From NCBI RefSeq assembly GCF_018294505.1, contig NC_057801.1:200884538-200948537 (forward strand): a stretch of 64,000 nucleotides of DNA, read 5' to 3'. Positions 44,934 through 57,198 of the stretch are shown here, one piece after another. Under the pieces are notes generated by a model, which saw only the letters and a program-made list of their open reading frames with translations, was not told where the DNA came from and did not search any database. Position numbers and translations under genes: made by a program. Numbering within the stretch: position 1 is the stretch's first letter; each line of letters starts with the position of its first letter. The stretch is from Triticum aestivum. Its lineage: Eukaryota > Streptophyta > Magnoliopsida > Poales > Poaceae.

Positions 44934-45935
44934 GAAGGCGCGCTCGTCGCTTTCCTGCGGGCGAATGTTGATGTGTTTGCATGGCAAGCATCCGACATCC
45001 CCGGTGGTCCCAGGGAAGTGATTGAGCACCACCTTGCTGTCTGTCCTCATGCGCGACCCGTCAAGCAGAAGGTCAGGAAGAAAGCTTTGGAAAGGCAGGT
45101 GTTCATCACAGAAGAGATCAAGAAGTTGGAGGCGGCAGGTTTGGTGAGAGGAGTGCTCCATCCTACGTGGTTGGCCAATCCGGTGGTGGTGCACAAGGCA
45201 AATGGGAAGTGGAGGCTGTGTACTGATTACACAGATATCAATAAGGCCTATCCAAAAGACCCTTTCCCGTTGTCGCGCATCGACCAGATTGTTGACTCCA
45301 CGGCCGGGTGTGACCTATTGTCATTCCTTGATGCCTACTCAGGATATCACCAGATTTTCATGTCGAGAGAAGATGAAGAGAAGACAGCATTCATCACCCC
45401 ACGTGGTGCGTATTGGTTTTTACGGATGCCTTTTGGGTTGAAGAGTGCTGGCTCGACGTTTGCAAGAGCAGTCCAAATTGGTTTTAAGCCCCAGCTACAT
45501 AGAAATATGGAAGCTTATATAGATGACATAGTGGTCAAAACCAAGGACAAGGCAACACTTGTGCAAGATTTGGAAGAGATGTTTGCAAATTTGCACAAGA
45601 TCAACCTCAAGCTGAACCCTGAGAAGTGTGTCTTCGGTGTTCCGTCCGGCAAGCTTCTCGGGTTCTTTGTGTCGCGGCGTGGGATTGAGGCGAATCTAGA
45701 AAAGATCAAGGCCATTGAGCAGATTGAGGCACCTAGGCGGATCAAGGATGTGCGCCAGCTCACTGGCTGCGTTGCCGCCATGAGCAGATTCATCTCCAAG
45801 TCTGCTGAGCGTAACCTTCCCTTTTTCAAAATCTTGAAAAAGGTGAGCCCAATGGAGTGGACCCCAGAGGCAGAAGCAGCGGTGCATGACTTGGAAGAAA
45901 TACCGCTCCTCCATGCCGATACTAGTTGCCCCTAA
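44934..45935 (+). pseudogene. Reverse transcriptase of element c
   Basis: In one frame it reads LRANVDVFAWQASDIPG, VRKKALERQVFITEEIKKLE, GLVRGVLHPTWLANPVVV, WRLCTDYTDINKAYPKDPFP, FLDAYSGYHQI, KTAFITPRGAYWFLRMPFGL, AYIDDIVVKTK (catalytic YIDD intact), NLKLNPEKCVFGVPSGKLLG and RQLTGCVAAMSRFISKSAER. The RT core is open, but the end is frameshifted: LLLYLTTTNQVVSAALVAQR of the RNase H start lies in another frame up to the element-3 insertion at 46054. It would make cDNA from the element RNA. Confidence 0.88.
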
Positions 45936-46053
45936 ACCACAAGAGCCGCTGCTGCTGTATCTGACGACAACGAATCAAGTGGTCAGCGCCGCACTAGTGG
46001 CACAGAGGGAGGCTGACGAAGTGGCAGCGGCAACGGTAGGACTGGCGGATGGT

Positions 46054-47682
46054 TGATGTCTACTACACAACCTTCTTCTTGTAGATGTTGTTGGGCCTCC
46101 AAGTGCAGAGGTTTGTAGGACAGTAGCAAATTTCCCTCAAGTGGATGACCTAAGGCTTATCAATCTGTGGGAGGCGTAGGATGAAGATGGTCTCTCTCAA
46201 ACAACCCTGCAACCAAATAACAAAGAGTCTCTTGTGTTCCCAACACACCCAATACAATGGTAAATTGCATAGGTGCACTAGTTCGGCGAAGAGATGGTGA
46301 TACAAGTGCAATATGGATGGTAGATAAAGGTTTTTGTAATCTGAAAATATAAAAACAGCAAGGTAACTAATGATAAAAGTGAGCGTAAACGGTATTGCAA
46401 TGATAGGAAACAAGGCCTAGGGTTCATACTTTTACTAGTGCAAGTTCTGTCAACAACAATAACATAGATAGATCATATAACTATCCCTCAACATGCAACA
46501 GAGTCACTCCAAAGTCACTAATAGCAGAGAACAAACGAAGAGATTATGGTAGGGTACGAAACCACCTCAAAGTTATTCTTTCGGATCAATCTATTCAAGA
46601 GTTCGTACTAGAATAACACCTTAAGACACAAATCAACCAAAACCCTAATGTCACCTAGATACTCCATTGTCACCTCAAGTATCCGTGGGCATGATTATAC
46701 GATATGCATCACAGAATCTCAGATTCATCTATTCAACCAACACAAAGTACTTCAAAGAGTGCCCCAAAGTTTCTACCGGAGAGCCAATACGAAAATGTGT
46801 GCCAACCCCTATGCATAGGTTCATGGGCGAAACCCGCAAGTTGATCACCAAAACATACATCAAGTGGCACGTGATATCCCATTGTCACCACAGATAAGCA
46901 CGGCAAGACATAATCAAGTGTTCTCAAATCATTAAAGACTCAATCCGACAAGATATCTTCAAAGGGAAAACTCAATTCATCACAAGAGAATAGAGGGGGA
47001 GAAACATCATAAGATCCAACTATAATAGCAAAGCTCGCGATACATCAAGATCGTGCCATAGAGAGAACACGAGAGAGAGAGAGATCAAACACATAGCTAC
47101 TGGTACATACCCTCAGCCTCGATGGTGAACTACTCCCTCATCATCATGGATAGCACCGGGATGATGAATATGGCCACCGATGATGGGTTCCCCCTCCGGC
47201 AGGGTGCCGGAACGGGCTCCCAAGAGGTTTTTGGTGGCTACAGAGGCTTGCGGCCGCGGAACTCCCGATCTATCTTCGTCTTCAATGTTTTTAGAGTACG
47301 TGGACTTATATAGGCGAAAGAAGTCGGTCGGGGGAGCCTCGAGGGGCCCAGGAGACAAGGGGGAGCGCCCAGGGAGGTGGGCGCGCCCTCCTATCTCCTG
47401 GCTTCCTCGAGCCTTCCCTGGCTTGAACTCCAAGTCTCCCGGATCATATCCTTTCTAGAAATCACGCTCCCGAAGGTTTCATTCCGTTTGGACTCCGTTT
47501 GATATTCCTTTTCTTCGAAATACTGAAACAGGCAATAAAACAGCAATATGGGCTGGGCCTCCGGTTAGTAGGTTAGTCCCAAAAGTAATATAAAAGTGTA
47601 AAATAAATCTCGTAATCATTCAAAACAGATAATAAAATAGCATGAATACTTCATAAATTATAGATATGTTGGAGACATATCA
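46054..47682 (-). repeat. 3' LTR of element 3
   Basis: Plus view starts TGATGTCTACTACACAACCT and ends TTGGAGACATATCA. On the minus strand a TATA box (CCTATATAAGTCC, at about 47303-47315) and a GC-rich block (GGGCGCGCCCACCTCCCTGG) are intact. A GA microsatellite lies near 47070. The polypurine tract, AATTAAGCTTGGGGATGC on the minus strand, abuts it at 47683-47700. Confidence 0.93.
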
Positions 47683-50600
47683 GCATCCCCAAGCTTAATT
47701 CCTGCTCGTCCTCGAGTAGGTAAATGATAAAGAAAGAATTTATGAAGTGTGAATGCTAGAAGGTGCACAAGTTTGATCAATGATAATTTCAATCACCTTT
47801 TCTAGCATGATTATATGTCATAACAGTAGTTCATCTCATAAAACTTCTCACGAACAAGTAACAAGCAATTCTCATGTTGAAAGCGTAGACCATAAACTAG
47901 CAAACTTCATTCTTAGTCATCAAACAATTACAATTCATCTTATTTTCAGGAAGGGTCTATGTCAGAGCTTTGATTTAGCAAACTCCACATACTCAACTAT
48001 CATAAAGTCTTCTACAATTGCTAACACACACGCAATACTAATGGTTATGGAGTTTTAGTCGGACATTGAGAAAATAGGGGCTTATAGTGTTGCCTCCCAA
48101 CGTATTCACCTTTGGGTGATGTCAACAATAATAGTTCATGCTAACTTACATCCAATTGGATATATATATCAGGATCTTTCCAACATGAGGTGCTTGCCAA
48201 AGGAAAAATGAAAAATGGAAAGGTGAAGATCACCTTGACTCTTGCATAAAAGTAAAAGATAGGCCCTTCGCAGAGGGAAGCAGGGATTTGCAGAGGTGCT
48301 AGAGATCAATTTTGAAATAGAGATAAATAATTTTGAGAGGTATGATCTCATTGTCAACATAACAACCAAGAGTTCCCAATATCTTCCATACTACATACAT
48401 TATAGGCGGTTCCCAAACAGAATGGTAAAAGTTTTTACTCCCCCTCCACCAACAATCATCAATCCATGGCTTGCCCGAAACAACGGGTGCCTCCAACTAA
48501 CATCAAACCTGGGGGAGTTTTGTTTGCAATTATTTTTGATTTGATTTTGATCTTTTGATCATGGGACTGGGCATCCTGGTTACCAGCCATTTTTCTCGTG
48601 CATGATGAGCAAAGTCCACTCATCTTGAGAATAACCCACCTAGCATGGAAGATACTGACAGCCCCTAGTCGCTACATGAGCAATTCAGGCATACAAAACA
48701 AATTATTATTTGAAGGTTTAGAGTTTGGCCCATGCAAATTTACTTGGAACGGCAGGTAAATACCGCATATAGGTAGGTATAGTGGACACTCATGGAAAAA
48801 ACTGGGTTTAAGGATATTTGGAAGCACAAGTAGTATCTCTACTTGGTGCAAGGAATTTGGCTAGCATGAGGGGGAAAGGCAAGCTCAACATGTTTGAATG
48901 ATCCATGACAATATACTTTAACTGAGATGTGAGAAAACATAACCCATTACGTTGTCTTCCTTGTCCAACATCAACTCTTTAGCATGTCATACTTAATGAG
49001 TGCTCACAATTATAAAAGATGTCTAAGATAGTATATTTATATGTGAAATCTCTCTTCCTTCAATATTCTTTCATGAATTGTTCAAATGACCAATACAATG
49101 CTTGCTAACCTTCAATAAATTTACAACCTCTACTTCTTAGATGTGAAGTCATTACTCTCCATGGGATAAGCAAATGAAACATATATAATTTCAGATTTAT
49201 GACATTCAACTCATTCAACCATTTACTCATATGATATAAGTGAAGCACACGAGTAAATGACAAACTACTCCAAAAAGATATGAGTGAAGATCAATGAGTA
49301 GCTAAATAATTATGTAACTATGTGAAGACTCTCTCTCATTTAAGAATTTCAGATCTTGGTATTTTATTCAAACAGCAAGCAAAGCAAAATAAAATGACAT
49401 TGCAAGGATAGCACAACTCATGTGAAGAATCAAAAACTTAGGTTCAACCGATACTAACCGATAGTTGTTGAAGAAGAAAGATGGGATGCCTAACGGGGCA
49501 TCCCCAAGCTTAGATGCTTGAGACTTCTTGAAATATTATCTTGGGGTGCCTTGGGCATCCCCAAGCTTGAAATTTTGTTTCTCCTTAATTCCTCTCATAT
49601 CATGGTTTCTCTTTTTATCAAAAGCTTCATCCACACCAAACTCAACAAGAACTCGTGAGATAGGTTAGTATAAACCAATGCAAAACCTTATCATTTTCTA
49701 CTGTAACAAATCACTAAAATTATTACTCAACATTGCATACTAAATGTCTCTGCATATTTAATACTCCTATCCTCAAATAGAATCATTAAACAAGCAAACA
49801 TATGCAAACAATGCAAACATAACAGCAATCTGCCAAAACAGTACAGTCTGTAAAGAATGCAAGAGTATCAATACTTCCCTAACTCCAAAATTATGAGAAA
49901 AATACTACGCTGTAGAAGATTTATCAGATCTCAATATGCAAAATGTTTCAACAATATACCATTCTCTGACTTTTCTAGGGAATTTTTGCAACAGCGGTAA
50001 ACTGTCTGTTTTCAAACAGCAACATGTATACTAGCAAAATAAGCATGGTAAAGGCTATCCTTGACATTTTTATTGAAACTAAAGATGCAAAACATTATTA
50101 TAAATAACATAAATCTAATACTAACAAAATAAAATGAAGCTCCAAGCAAAACACATATCATGTGGTGAATAAAAATATAGCTCCAAGTAAAGTTACCGAT
50201 GAACGAAGACGAAAGAGGGGATGCCTTCCAGGGCATCCCCAAGCTTAGGCTCTTGGTTGTCCTTGGATATTTCCTTGGGGTGCCTTGGTCATCCCCAAGC
50301 TTGGGCCCTTGCCACTCTTTATTCCATAGTCCATCGAATCTTTACCCAAAACTTGAAAACTACACAACACAAAACTCAAATGAAAACTCGTAAGCTCCGT
50401 TAGTATAAGAAAATAAAACCACCACTTAGGTACTGTAATGAACTCATTCTTTATTTATATTGGTGTTAAACCTACTGTATTCCAACTTCTCTATGGTTCA
50501 TACCACTTAATACTAGCCATAGATGCATCAAAATAAGCAAATAACACACGAAAAACAGAATCTGTCAAAAACAGAGCAGTCTGTAGAAATCTGTATCAAA

Positions 50601-50951
50601 CGTATACTTATGGAACTCCAAAAACCCTACCAAATTAGGAAGTCCTAATAAATGTGTTTACCAATCCATATAAAAAAGAATCAGAACAAAATCACGTTTC
50701 TGTGAATTAAAAAAACTAATTTACGTGGTGCAAAAGTTTCTGATTTTCAGCAGGATCAACATAACTATCACCGTAAGCTATCCTAAAGGTCTTACTTGGC
50801 ACTTTATTGAAATAAAAGCTATAAAACATGATTACTACAGTAGCATAATCATGTGAACACACAAAAAGAGTAAGGATACATATTGGGTTGTCTCCCAACA
50901 AGCGCTTTTCTTTAATGCCTTTCTAGCTAGGCATGATGATAACAATGATGC
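47683..50951 (-). other. Non-coding interior of element 3
   Basis: About 3.3 kb without a gene. It carries several copies of GCATCCCCAAGCTT, which on the minus strand read as polypurine-like AAGCTTGGGGATGC (49498, 49555, 50233, and 50290 in the related form CATCCCCAAGCTTGGG). Parts match the non-coding regions of elements 1 (7971-8260) and 2 (37300-37830). Confidence 0.7.
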
Positions 50952-52789
50952 TCACATAAAATATAAGGATTGAAACATAACGGGAGCATCATGAAGCATA
51001 TGACTAGCACATTTAAGACTAACCCACTTCCTATGCATAGGGATTTTGTGAACAAACAACTTATGGGAACAACAATCAACTAGCATGGGAAGGTAAAACA
51101 AGCATAGCTTCAAGATTTTAAGCACATAGGGAGGAAACGTGACATTATTGCAACTCCTATAAGCGTATGTTCCTCCCTCATAATAATTTTCAGTAGCATC
51201 ATGAATGAATTCAACAATATAACCAGAACCTAAAGCATTCTTTTCATGATCTACTTGCATAGAAAATTTACTACTCTCCACATAAGCAAAATTCTTCTCA
51301 TTCGGAATAGTGGAAGTATCATAAAAGACTTGAACACTAAAAATTGTTTCCACATTGAAAGAGTAATGTTCAGAAAAAGGATAATCATAATCATGACAAG
51401 TTTTATAAATATAATCATCACTACTTTTTATAGCATAAGTTTCATCACAATAATCATCATAAGTAGCAACTTTGTTCTCATCATAATCGATTGAAACCTC
51501 TTCCAAGATAGTGGAATCATCACTAAATAAAGTTGACACTCTTCCAAATCCACTTTCATATTCATCACAATAATATTCAACATCCTCCAAATTAGTGGGA
51601 TAACTACTTCCTAAAGTTGACACTCTTCCAAACCCACTTTCATCAATATAATCACCATAGGTAAGAGGCATGCTATCATCATAACAACTTTGCATATCAA
51701 AACTTGGGATGCTAAAAATATCATCTTCATTAAACATAGCATCCCCAAGCTTGGGACAAACATTAATTTCAGCAAATATATTCTCAAATATTTCATCCTC
51801 ATCAAACATAGCTTCCCCAAGCTTGGGCCCTTTCATATCATAAACATAATCACTCTCTTCATTAAAAATATGGATAGCACCAATAGTATAGCAATTATCA
51901 TCATCACAATGAGTAGTAGGAGCAACATCATTTGGGAGAGATACCTTTCTACCTTTGTTTCTCCTTATTTTCTTTTTCTTCTTCACATTATGTGTGGGTT
52001 CAACCTTCCTCTTTGAGCTCCTTATTGACGAGATTGGTTGAATAGAAAGCTCGTCCTCGTTACCTGATTCATCATAAGAAATAATTGGAGGATATTGGGA
52101 AGTCTCTTCCCTTTCATTAGTATTCTCATCACCTTCTAATTTCTTTCTTTTCTTTAGGTAATTGTCAATATAAGGATTTTCAATGCAATTCACCGCACAA
52201 TACAAATAAATCTTCTCTAGATCAAAATCAAGACATCTATCAAGATTAAATTTTGGAATACCATTAGTTATACGTTTCATTTCTTCATACCCCAAAAGAA
52301 GACTAAGCTCTTTATGATGCTCAAGGGTAATCAAGTTATCACAATTTTTGGACACGATTCGATCATGAAACAATTTGCATTGAAGATTTAAATGACCACG
52401 TTCATTGCAAAGTTCACAAGGAGCGCGAAAAATATTGAATTTTTTATCACAAACATCAAGACTTTCTTGCAACCCTGTAGTTCTAAATACTTATGCCTCT
52501 TGCAATATCTATTTTCCCTATTTGGTGTGTACTTGCAAACCCAATCTACTCCACAAAAATCGACATGCTTATAAGAGATATTTTCATCATAACTGGTGCA
52601 ATCATCATTAGTACTATGTATATTCAAAGAGTTCATACTAACAACGTTGCAATCATGCTCATCATTCAAAGATTTAGTACCAAGCATTTTAATGCATTCT
52701 TCTTCTAGCACTTGAGCACAATTTTCCTTTCCATCATACTCACGAAAGATATTAAAAAGATGAAGCGTATGAGACAAGCTTAACTCCAT
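50952..52789 (-). pseudogene. Zinc-knuckle ORF of element 3, one frameshift
   Basis: It begins MELSLSHTLHLFNIFREYDG about 100 bp after the primer-binding site. Near 52480 a frameshift moves it to the main frame of about 500 codons. There a perfect CCHC zinc knuckle is seen, CELCNERGHLNLQC (C-x2-C-x4-H-x4-C), as in Gag nucleocapsids. A nuclear-type basic run follows (KRKVEPTHNVKKKKKIRRNK), then a long acidic, Asp/Tyr-rich part with internal repeats: PKLGEAMFDEDEIF / PKLGDAMFNEDDIF and two copies of ESGFGRVSTL. No capsid domain of the usual gag type is recognisable. Apart from the frameshift it is open for over 600 codons. Likely role is RNA packaging; this is an inference from the knuckle. Confidence 0.7.
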
Positions 52790-52886
52790 TTTTTTGTAGT
52801 TTTCTTTTATAAACTAAACTAGTGATAAAACAGGAAACAAAAAGATTCGATTGCAAGATCTAAAGATATACCTTCAAGCACTCACT

Positions 52887-52904
52887 TCCCCAGCAACGGC
52901 GCCA
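52887..52904 (-). promoter_or_regulatory. Primer-binding site of element 3, tRNA-Asp type
   Basis: Plus strand TCCCCAGCAACGGCGCCA matches 17 of 18 bases of the plant tRNA-Asp 3' end. It lies 10 bp from the 5' LTR edge. Confidence 0.9.
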
Positions 52905-52914
52905 AAAAAGAGCT

Positions 52915-54549
52915 TGATGTCTACTACACAACCTTCTTCTTGTAGACGTTGTTGGGCCTCCAAATGCAGAGGTTTGTAGGACAGTAGCAAATTTCCCTCA
53001 AGTGGATGACCTAAGGTTTATCAATCCGTGGGAGGCGTAGGATGAAGATGGTCTCTCTCAAACAACCCTGCAACCAAATAACAAAGAGTCTCTTGTGTCC
53101 CCAACACACCCAATGCAATGGTAAATTGTATAGGTGTACTAGTTCGGCGAAGAGATGGTGATACAAGTGCAATATGGATTGTAGATAAAGGTTTTTGTAA
53201 TCTGAAAATATAAAAACAGCAAGGTAACAAATGAGAAAAGTGAGCGTAAACGGTATTGCAATGATAGGAAACAAGGCCTAGGGTTCATACTTTCACTAGT
53301 GCAAGTTCTCTCAATAATAATAACATAGATAGATCATATAACTATCCCTCAACATGCAACAAAGAGTCACTCCAAAGTCAATTATAGCGGAGAACAAACG
53401 AACAGATTATGGTAGGGTACGAAACCACCTCAAAGTTATTCTTTCAGATTAATCTATTCAAGAGCTCGTACTAGAATAACACCTTAAGACACAAATCAAC
53501 CAAAACCCTAATGTCACCTAGATACTCCGTTATCACCTCAAGTATCCGTGGGCATGATTATACGATATGCATCACACAATCTCAGATTCATCTATTCAAC
53601 CAACACAAAGTACTTCAAAGAGTGCCCCAAAGTTTCTACCAAAGAGCCAAGACGAAAAGATGTGCCAACCCCTATGCATAGGTTCATGGGCGGAACCCGC
53701 AAGTTGATCACCAAAACATACATCAAGTGGCACGTGATATCTCATTGTCACCACAGATAATCACGGCAAGACATACATCTAGTGTTCTCAAATCATTAAA
53801 GACTCAATCCGACAAGATATCTTCAAAGGGAAAACTCAATTCATCACAAGAGAGTAGAGGGGGAGAAACATCATAAGATCCAACTATAATAGCAAAGCTC
53901 GCGATACATCAAGATCGTGCCATAGAGAGAACACGAGAGAGAGAGAGAGAGAGATCAAACAGATAGCTACTGGTACATACCCTCGGCCCCGAGGGTGAAC
54001 TACTACCTCCTCATCATGGATAGCGCCGGGATGATGAAGATGGCCACCGGTGATGGGTTCCCCCTCCGGCAGGGTGCCGGAACAGGCTCCCGAGAGGTTT
54101 TTGGTGGCTACAGAGGCTTGCGGTGGCGGAACTCCCGATGTATCTTCGTCTTCAATGTTTTTAGGGTACGTGGACCTATCTAGGCAAAAGAAGTCGATCG
54201 GGGGAGCCTCGAGGGGCCCAGGAGACAGGGGCGCGCCCAGGGGGTGGGCGCGCACTCCTACCTCCTGGCTTCCTTGAGCCTTCCCTGGCTTGAACTCCAA
54301 GTCTCCCGGATCATATCCTTTCCAAAAATCACGCTCCCGAAGGTTTCATTCCGTTTGGACTCTGTTTGATATTCCTTTTCGTTGAAATACTAAAATTGGC
54401 AATAAAACAGCACTATGGGTTGGGCCTCCGGTTAGTAGGTTAGTCCCAAAAGTAATATAAAAGTGTAAAATAAAGCCCGTAATCATTCAAAACAGATAAT
54501 AAAATAGCATGAATGCTTCATAAATTATAGATACGTTGGAGACGTATCA
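52915..54549 (-). repeat. 5' LTR of element 3
   Basis: Plus view TGATGTCTACTACACAACCT to GTTGGAGACGTATCA. Where the 3' LTR has the TATA box (CTTATATAGG in plus view), this copy reads CCTATCTAGG (about 54174-54183), so its TATA box is mutated. A GA microsatellite is at about 53935-53953. Confidence 0.93.
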
Positions 54550-55340
54550 TGGTGAACCAGGGCTCCCCCCGGCAGGGCCTAGTCCCGGCAAGGCAAGGCC
54601 CCCGGCAGGGTCTAACACCGGCAGGACAGGGCCTATGCAACCAAGTGCAGTGGTGCAGAAGTAGAAGATATGCAGCACCTGGTTTACTTTGTCAGCTCCC
54701 TCTTGCAGGGGGCTAGGTCAAGGTACTCTGGTGTGCAGAAACTGCTCTTCGACCTCCTTATGGCCTCGAGGAAGCTGCGGCATTACTTCCAAGCGCACGA
54801 GATCACCGTCGTCACCCGCCTCCCATTGCAACGGATACTGCATAATCCGGACGCAGCCGGGGGGATTGTGGAGTGGGCCTTGGAGCTGTCGAGCTTTGAT
54901 TTGAAGTTTGAAAGCACTTCAACAATCGAGAGCCGGGTCTTGGCAGAGTTCACTGCATAGTGGACCTCGACACCCGAGGAAGAGATCCAGGAGACCACTC
55001 TCCCCTGCAAGGAAACAAGCCGCAACTGGATTATGTACTTTGACGGGGCTTTCTCGCTGCAAGGCGCCGGTACTGGTGTGCTACTCGTTGCACCCACCGG
55101 AGAGCACCTCAAGTATGTAATCCGAATGCACTTTCCCAGGGAGATGTCGACGAACAACACTGCTGAATACGAGGGATTGCTTGCCGGTCTCAGGATCGCG
55201 GCAGACCTCGGGGTCAAGAAGCTCATCGTAAGGGGTGATTCGCAGCTTGTCGTCAGACAGGTCAACAAGGATTATCAAACCCTGTTGATGGAAGCCTAGT
55301 GGATGAGGTGAGGAAGCTGGAGGAGCATTTTGACAGTATA
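54550..55340 (+). pseudogene. RNase H and second (archaeal-type) RNase H of element c
   Basis: After the element-3 insertion the pol frame resumes with EPGLPPAG-like linker, then MQHLVYFVSSLLQGARSRYS, KLLFDLLMASRKLRHYFQAH and EITVVTRLPLQRIL of the first RNase H. Following a TAG at 54958-54960 the same frame reads a second RNase H: WIMYFDGAFSLQGAGTGVLL, MSTNNTAEYEGLLAGLRIAA and LIVRGDSQLVVRQVNKDYQT, with the D-E-D residues in FDGA, AEYEG and GDSQL. Such dual RNase H is known from the Tat/Ogre lineage. A stop follows at 55297-55299 and frame changes after it. Confidence 0.8.
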
Positions 55341-55361
55341 TAGGCGGAGCATATTCCCCGA

Positions 55362-56390
55362 GTGGAGAACGACACCGCCGACTACCTGTCGAAGCGCGCT
55401 GCCCTCAAACTACCTATGGAACCAGGTACTTTTGTGCTTCGGTTAACTCAACCATCCATTGAATCATCAACAGAGCAGAACAAGCGGAGGAAATCAGGCC
55501 CCGGCAAGTACTTTCCCACCGAGCTCCCTGGAGCCGCTGGCGAAGATGTTACCGTTGACACTGAGACTACCGTGGGGCAACTGACTCTGACGGGGCGCCA
55601 AGCCCTAGCCATAGAGACAGCTGCTCCCATGGTAGAGGAAATGCCTTTAGTCCTTATCGTCGAGCCCCAGGCTCTGGCATGGGCACAACATACTATCTGA
55701 TTCCTCCAAATAGGGGAGCCTGCTGAGGAACAGGAAGAAGCGGAGAAAGTAGCCCGTCGGTCTGCCATGTACCAGTTCGTTGACAACGTTCTCTACAGAA
55801 AAAGACCAAACAGTGTGAAATTGACGTGCATTCTCTGGGAGGAAGGACTGGAGCTGTTGGCGGAGATACATGCAGGCATATGTGGCTCTCACATAGGTTC
55901 GAGGGTCCTTGCCGGCAAGGCTTTCCGGCAAGGTTTCTTTTGACACACTGCCCTCCAGGATGCAATGGCACTAGTGACCAACTGTGAAGCGTGTCAGTTC
56001 CATTCAAAGAAGCTTCATCAGCAAGCTCAAGCCCTTCAAACAATCCCTCTCTCCTGGCCATTTTCGGTCTGGGGGCTCGACATATTGGGCCCTTTCCCTC
56101 GTGCTATCGGGGGCTTTAAGTACTTGTACGTTGCAATTGACAAGTTAACAAAGTGGCCGGAGGTGGAAGCAGTGAGGAAGGTGACAGCAGAGTCAGCCGT
56201 CAAATTCTTCAAGGGGCTAGTCTGCCGTTTTGGTGTGCCAAAGAGGGTCATCACCAACAACGGCATGCAGTTCACAAGCAACACCTTCATGCAATACATC
56301 GAAGACCTCGGCAGCAAGGTATGTTTCGCTTCCATGGCACACCCACGGAGCAACGGCCAGGCGGAGAGGGAAAATGCTGAAGTACTGTGA
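55362..56390 (+). pseudogene. Integrase N-terminal and core domains of element c
   Basis: A linker (NDTADYLSKRAALKL) leads, after stops at 55698 and about 55941, into the zinc-binding region (ELLAEIHAGICGSHIGSRVL, NCEACQFHSK) and the core: WGLDILGPFPRAIGGFKYLY with the first Asp, RFGVPKRVITNNGMQFTSNT where the second catalytic Asp is replaced by Asn, and SNGQAERENAEVL with the Glu. The frame ends at a TGA. Loss of the second Asp alone would abolish strand transfer. Confidence 0.85.
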
Positions 56391-56915
56391 GGCCTGTGGA
56401 TAAAGACTTTTGATAGGCTGCACAACAGCGGAAGGCGCTGGATTGACGAGTTGTCGGCGGTTCTTTGGTCGATCAGAACGACGCCAAATCGAGCCACCGG
56501 CCAGACACCCTTTGCCCTGGTATACGGGGCAGAAGCAGTTCTCCCCACGGAACTCATATACGGTTCACCTCGAGTGCTCGCTTATGACGAGTTTGAGCAA
56601 GAGCGATTGCACCAAGATGACGCAACGCTCCTCGAGGAAGATCGTCTTCGGGCGGCTGTGAGAGCACCGCGCTACCATCAAGCCTTGCGCTGCTATCATA
56701 GCCGCAAGGTTCATGCCCGAAGCTTTGAGGAAGGCAACCTTGTTGTTCGACGCGTTCAGTTGGCCAAGAATTCCAACACGTTGATGCCAAAGTGGGAAGG
56801 CCCTTATCGGGTAATACAAGTCACCAGGCCCGGCGCAGCCCGCCTGGAGACCGAGGATGCCATTCTAGTGAGCAACTCCTGGAACATCGAGCATCTTTGC
56901 AAGTTTTACCCATAA
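56391..56915 (+). pseudogene. Integrase C-terminal part of element c
   Basis: Open from a TGA-separated start through LWSIRTTPNRATGQTPFALV, YGAEAVLPTELIYGSPRV and VRRVQLAKNSNTLMPKWEGP to SNSWNIEHLCKFYP, a standard Tat-type integrase end. The stop lies 17 bp before the Cassandra insertion. Confidence 0.85.
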
Positions 56916-56931
56916 GGCGCGGTTGCCGTGC

Positions 56932-57195
56932 TGTGATAGCCTGGCTTATTAGGGATGATAGACTACTCATATCAATAAGGAATTCCTTCTTTTCCGGGAG
57001 CCCAGTCGGATAGAACTCCAAAGTTAAGCATGCTCAGCTTGGAGTAGTTTCAGGATGGGTGACCGACCGGGAAGTTGCTCCCGGGTGCGCACGAGTGAGG
57101 ACAAAGTGTGTAGAAAAGACTACTATTGATCTGTGGGGCCAGTCTAGATCCCGCCAGGAGTAACGACAACCGGCGGGTGTGTCTGGGGCGTCACA
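56932..57195 (+). repeat. Cassandra 5' LTR with 5S-like segment
   Basis: TGTGATAGCCTGGCTTATTA to GGGGCGTCACA. The 5S-like part at about 57008-57085 has GATAGAACTCCAAAGTTAAG, GGAGTAG and AGGATGGGTGACC, corresponding to the A box, intermediate element and C box of 5S genes. Confidence 0.95.
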
Positions 57196-57198
57196 AGT

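Larger units (their letters stand above)
46054..54549 (-). mobile_element. Element 3: non-autonomous LTR retrotransposon with both LTRs
   Basis: LTRs of 1629 and 1635 bp flank a 5.2-kb interior with a tRNA-Asp primer-binding site, one zinc-knuckle ORF and long non-coding DNA. Host pol DNA reads GGATGGTGAACC when the element is removed. The target duplication is TGGT (or ATGGT if the final A of the LTR is shared). A 275-bp LTR sample shows about 9 differences. No protease, RT or integrase is encoded, so it depends on another element. The primer-binding site, LTR ends and 3' non-coding DNA tie it to elements 1 and 2. Confidence 0.93.

Noticed and set aside
57008..57085. Functional 5S rRNA gene
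   Set aside because: Only the promoter half is 5S-like, and it lies in both LTRs of a Cassandra element.
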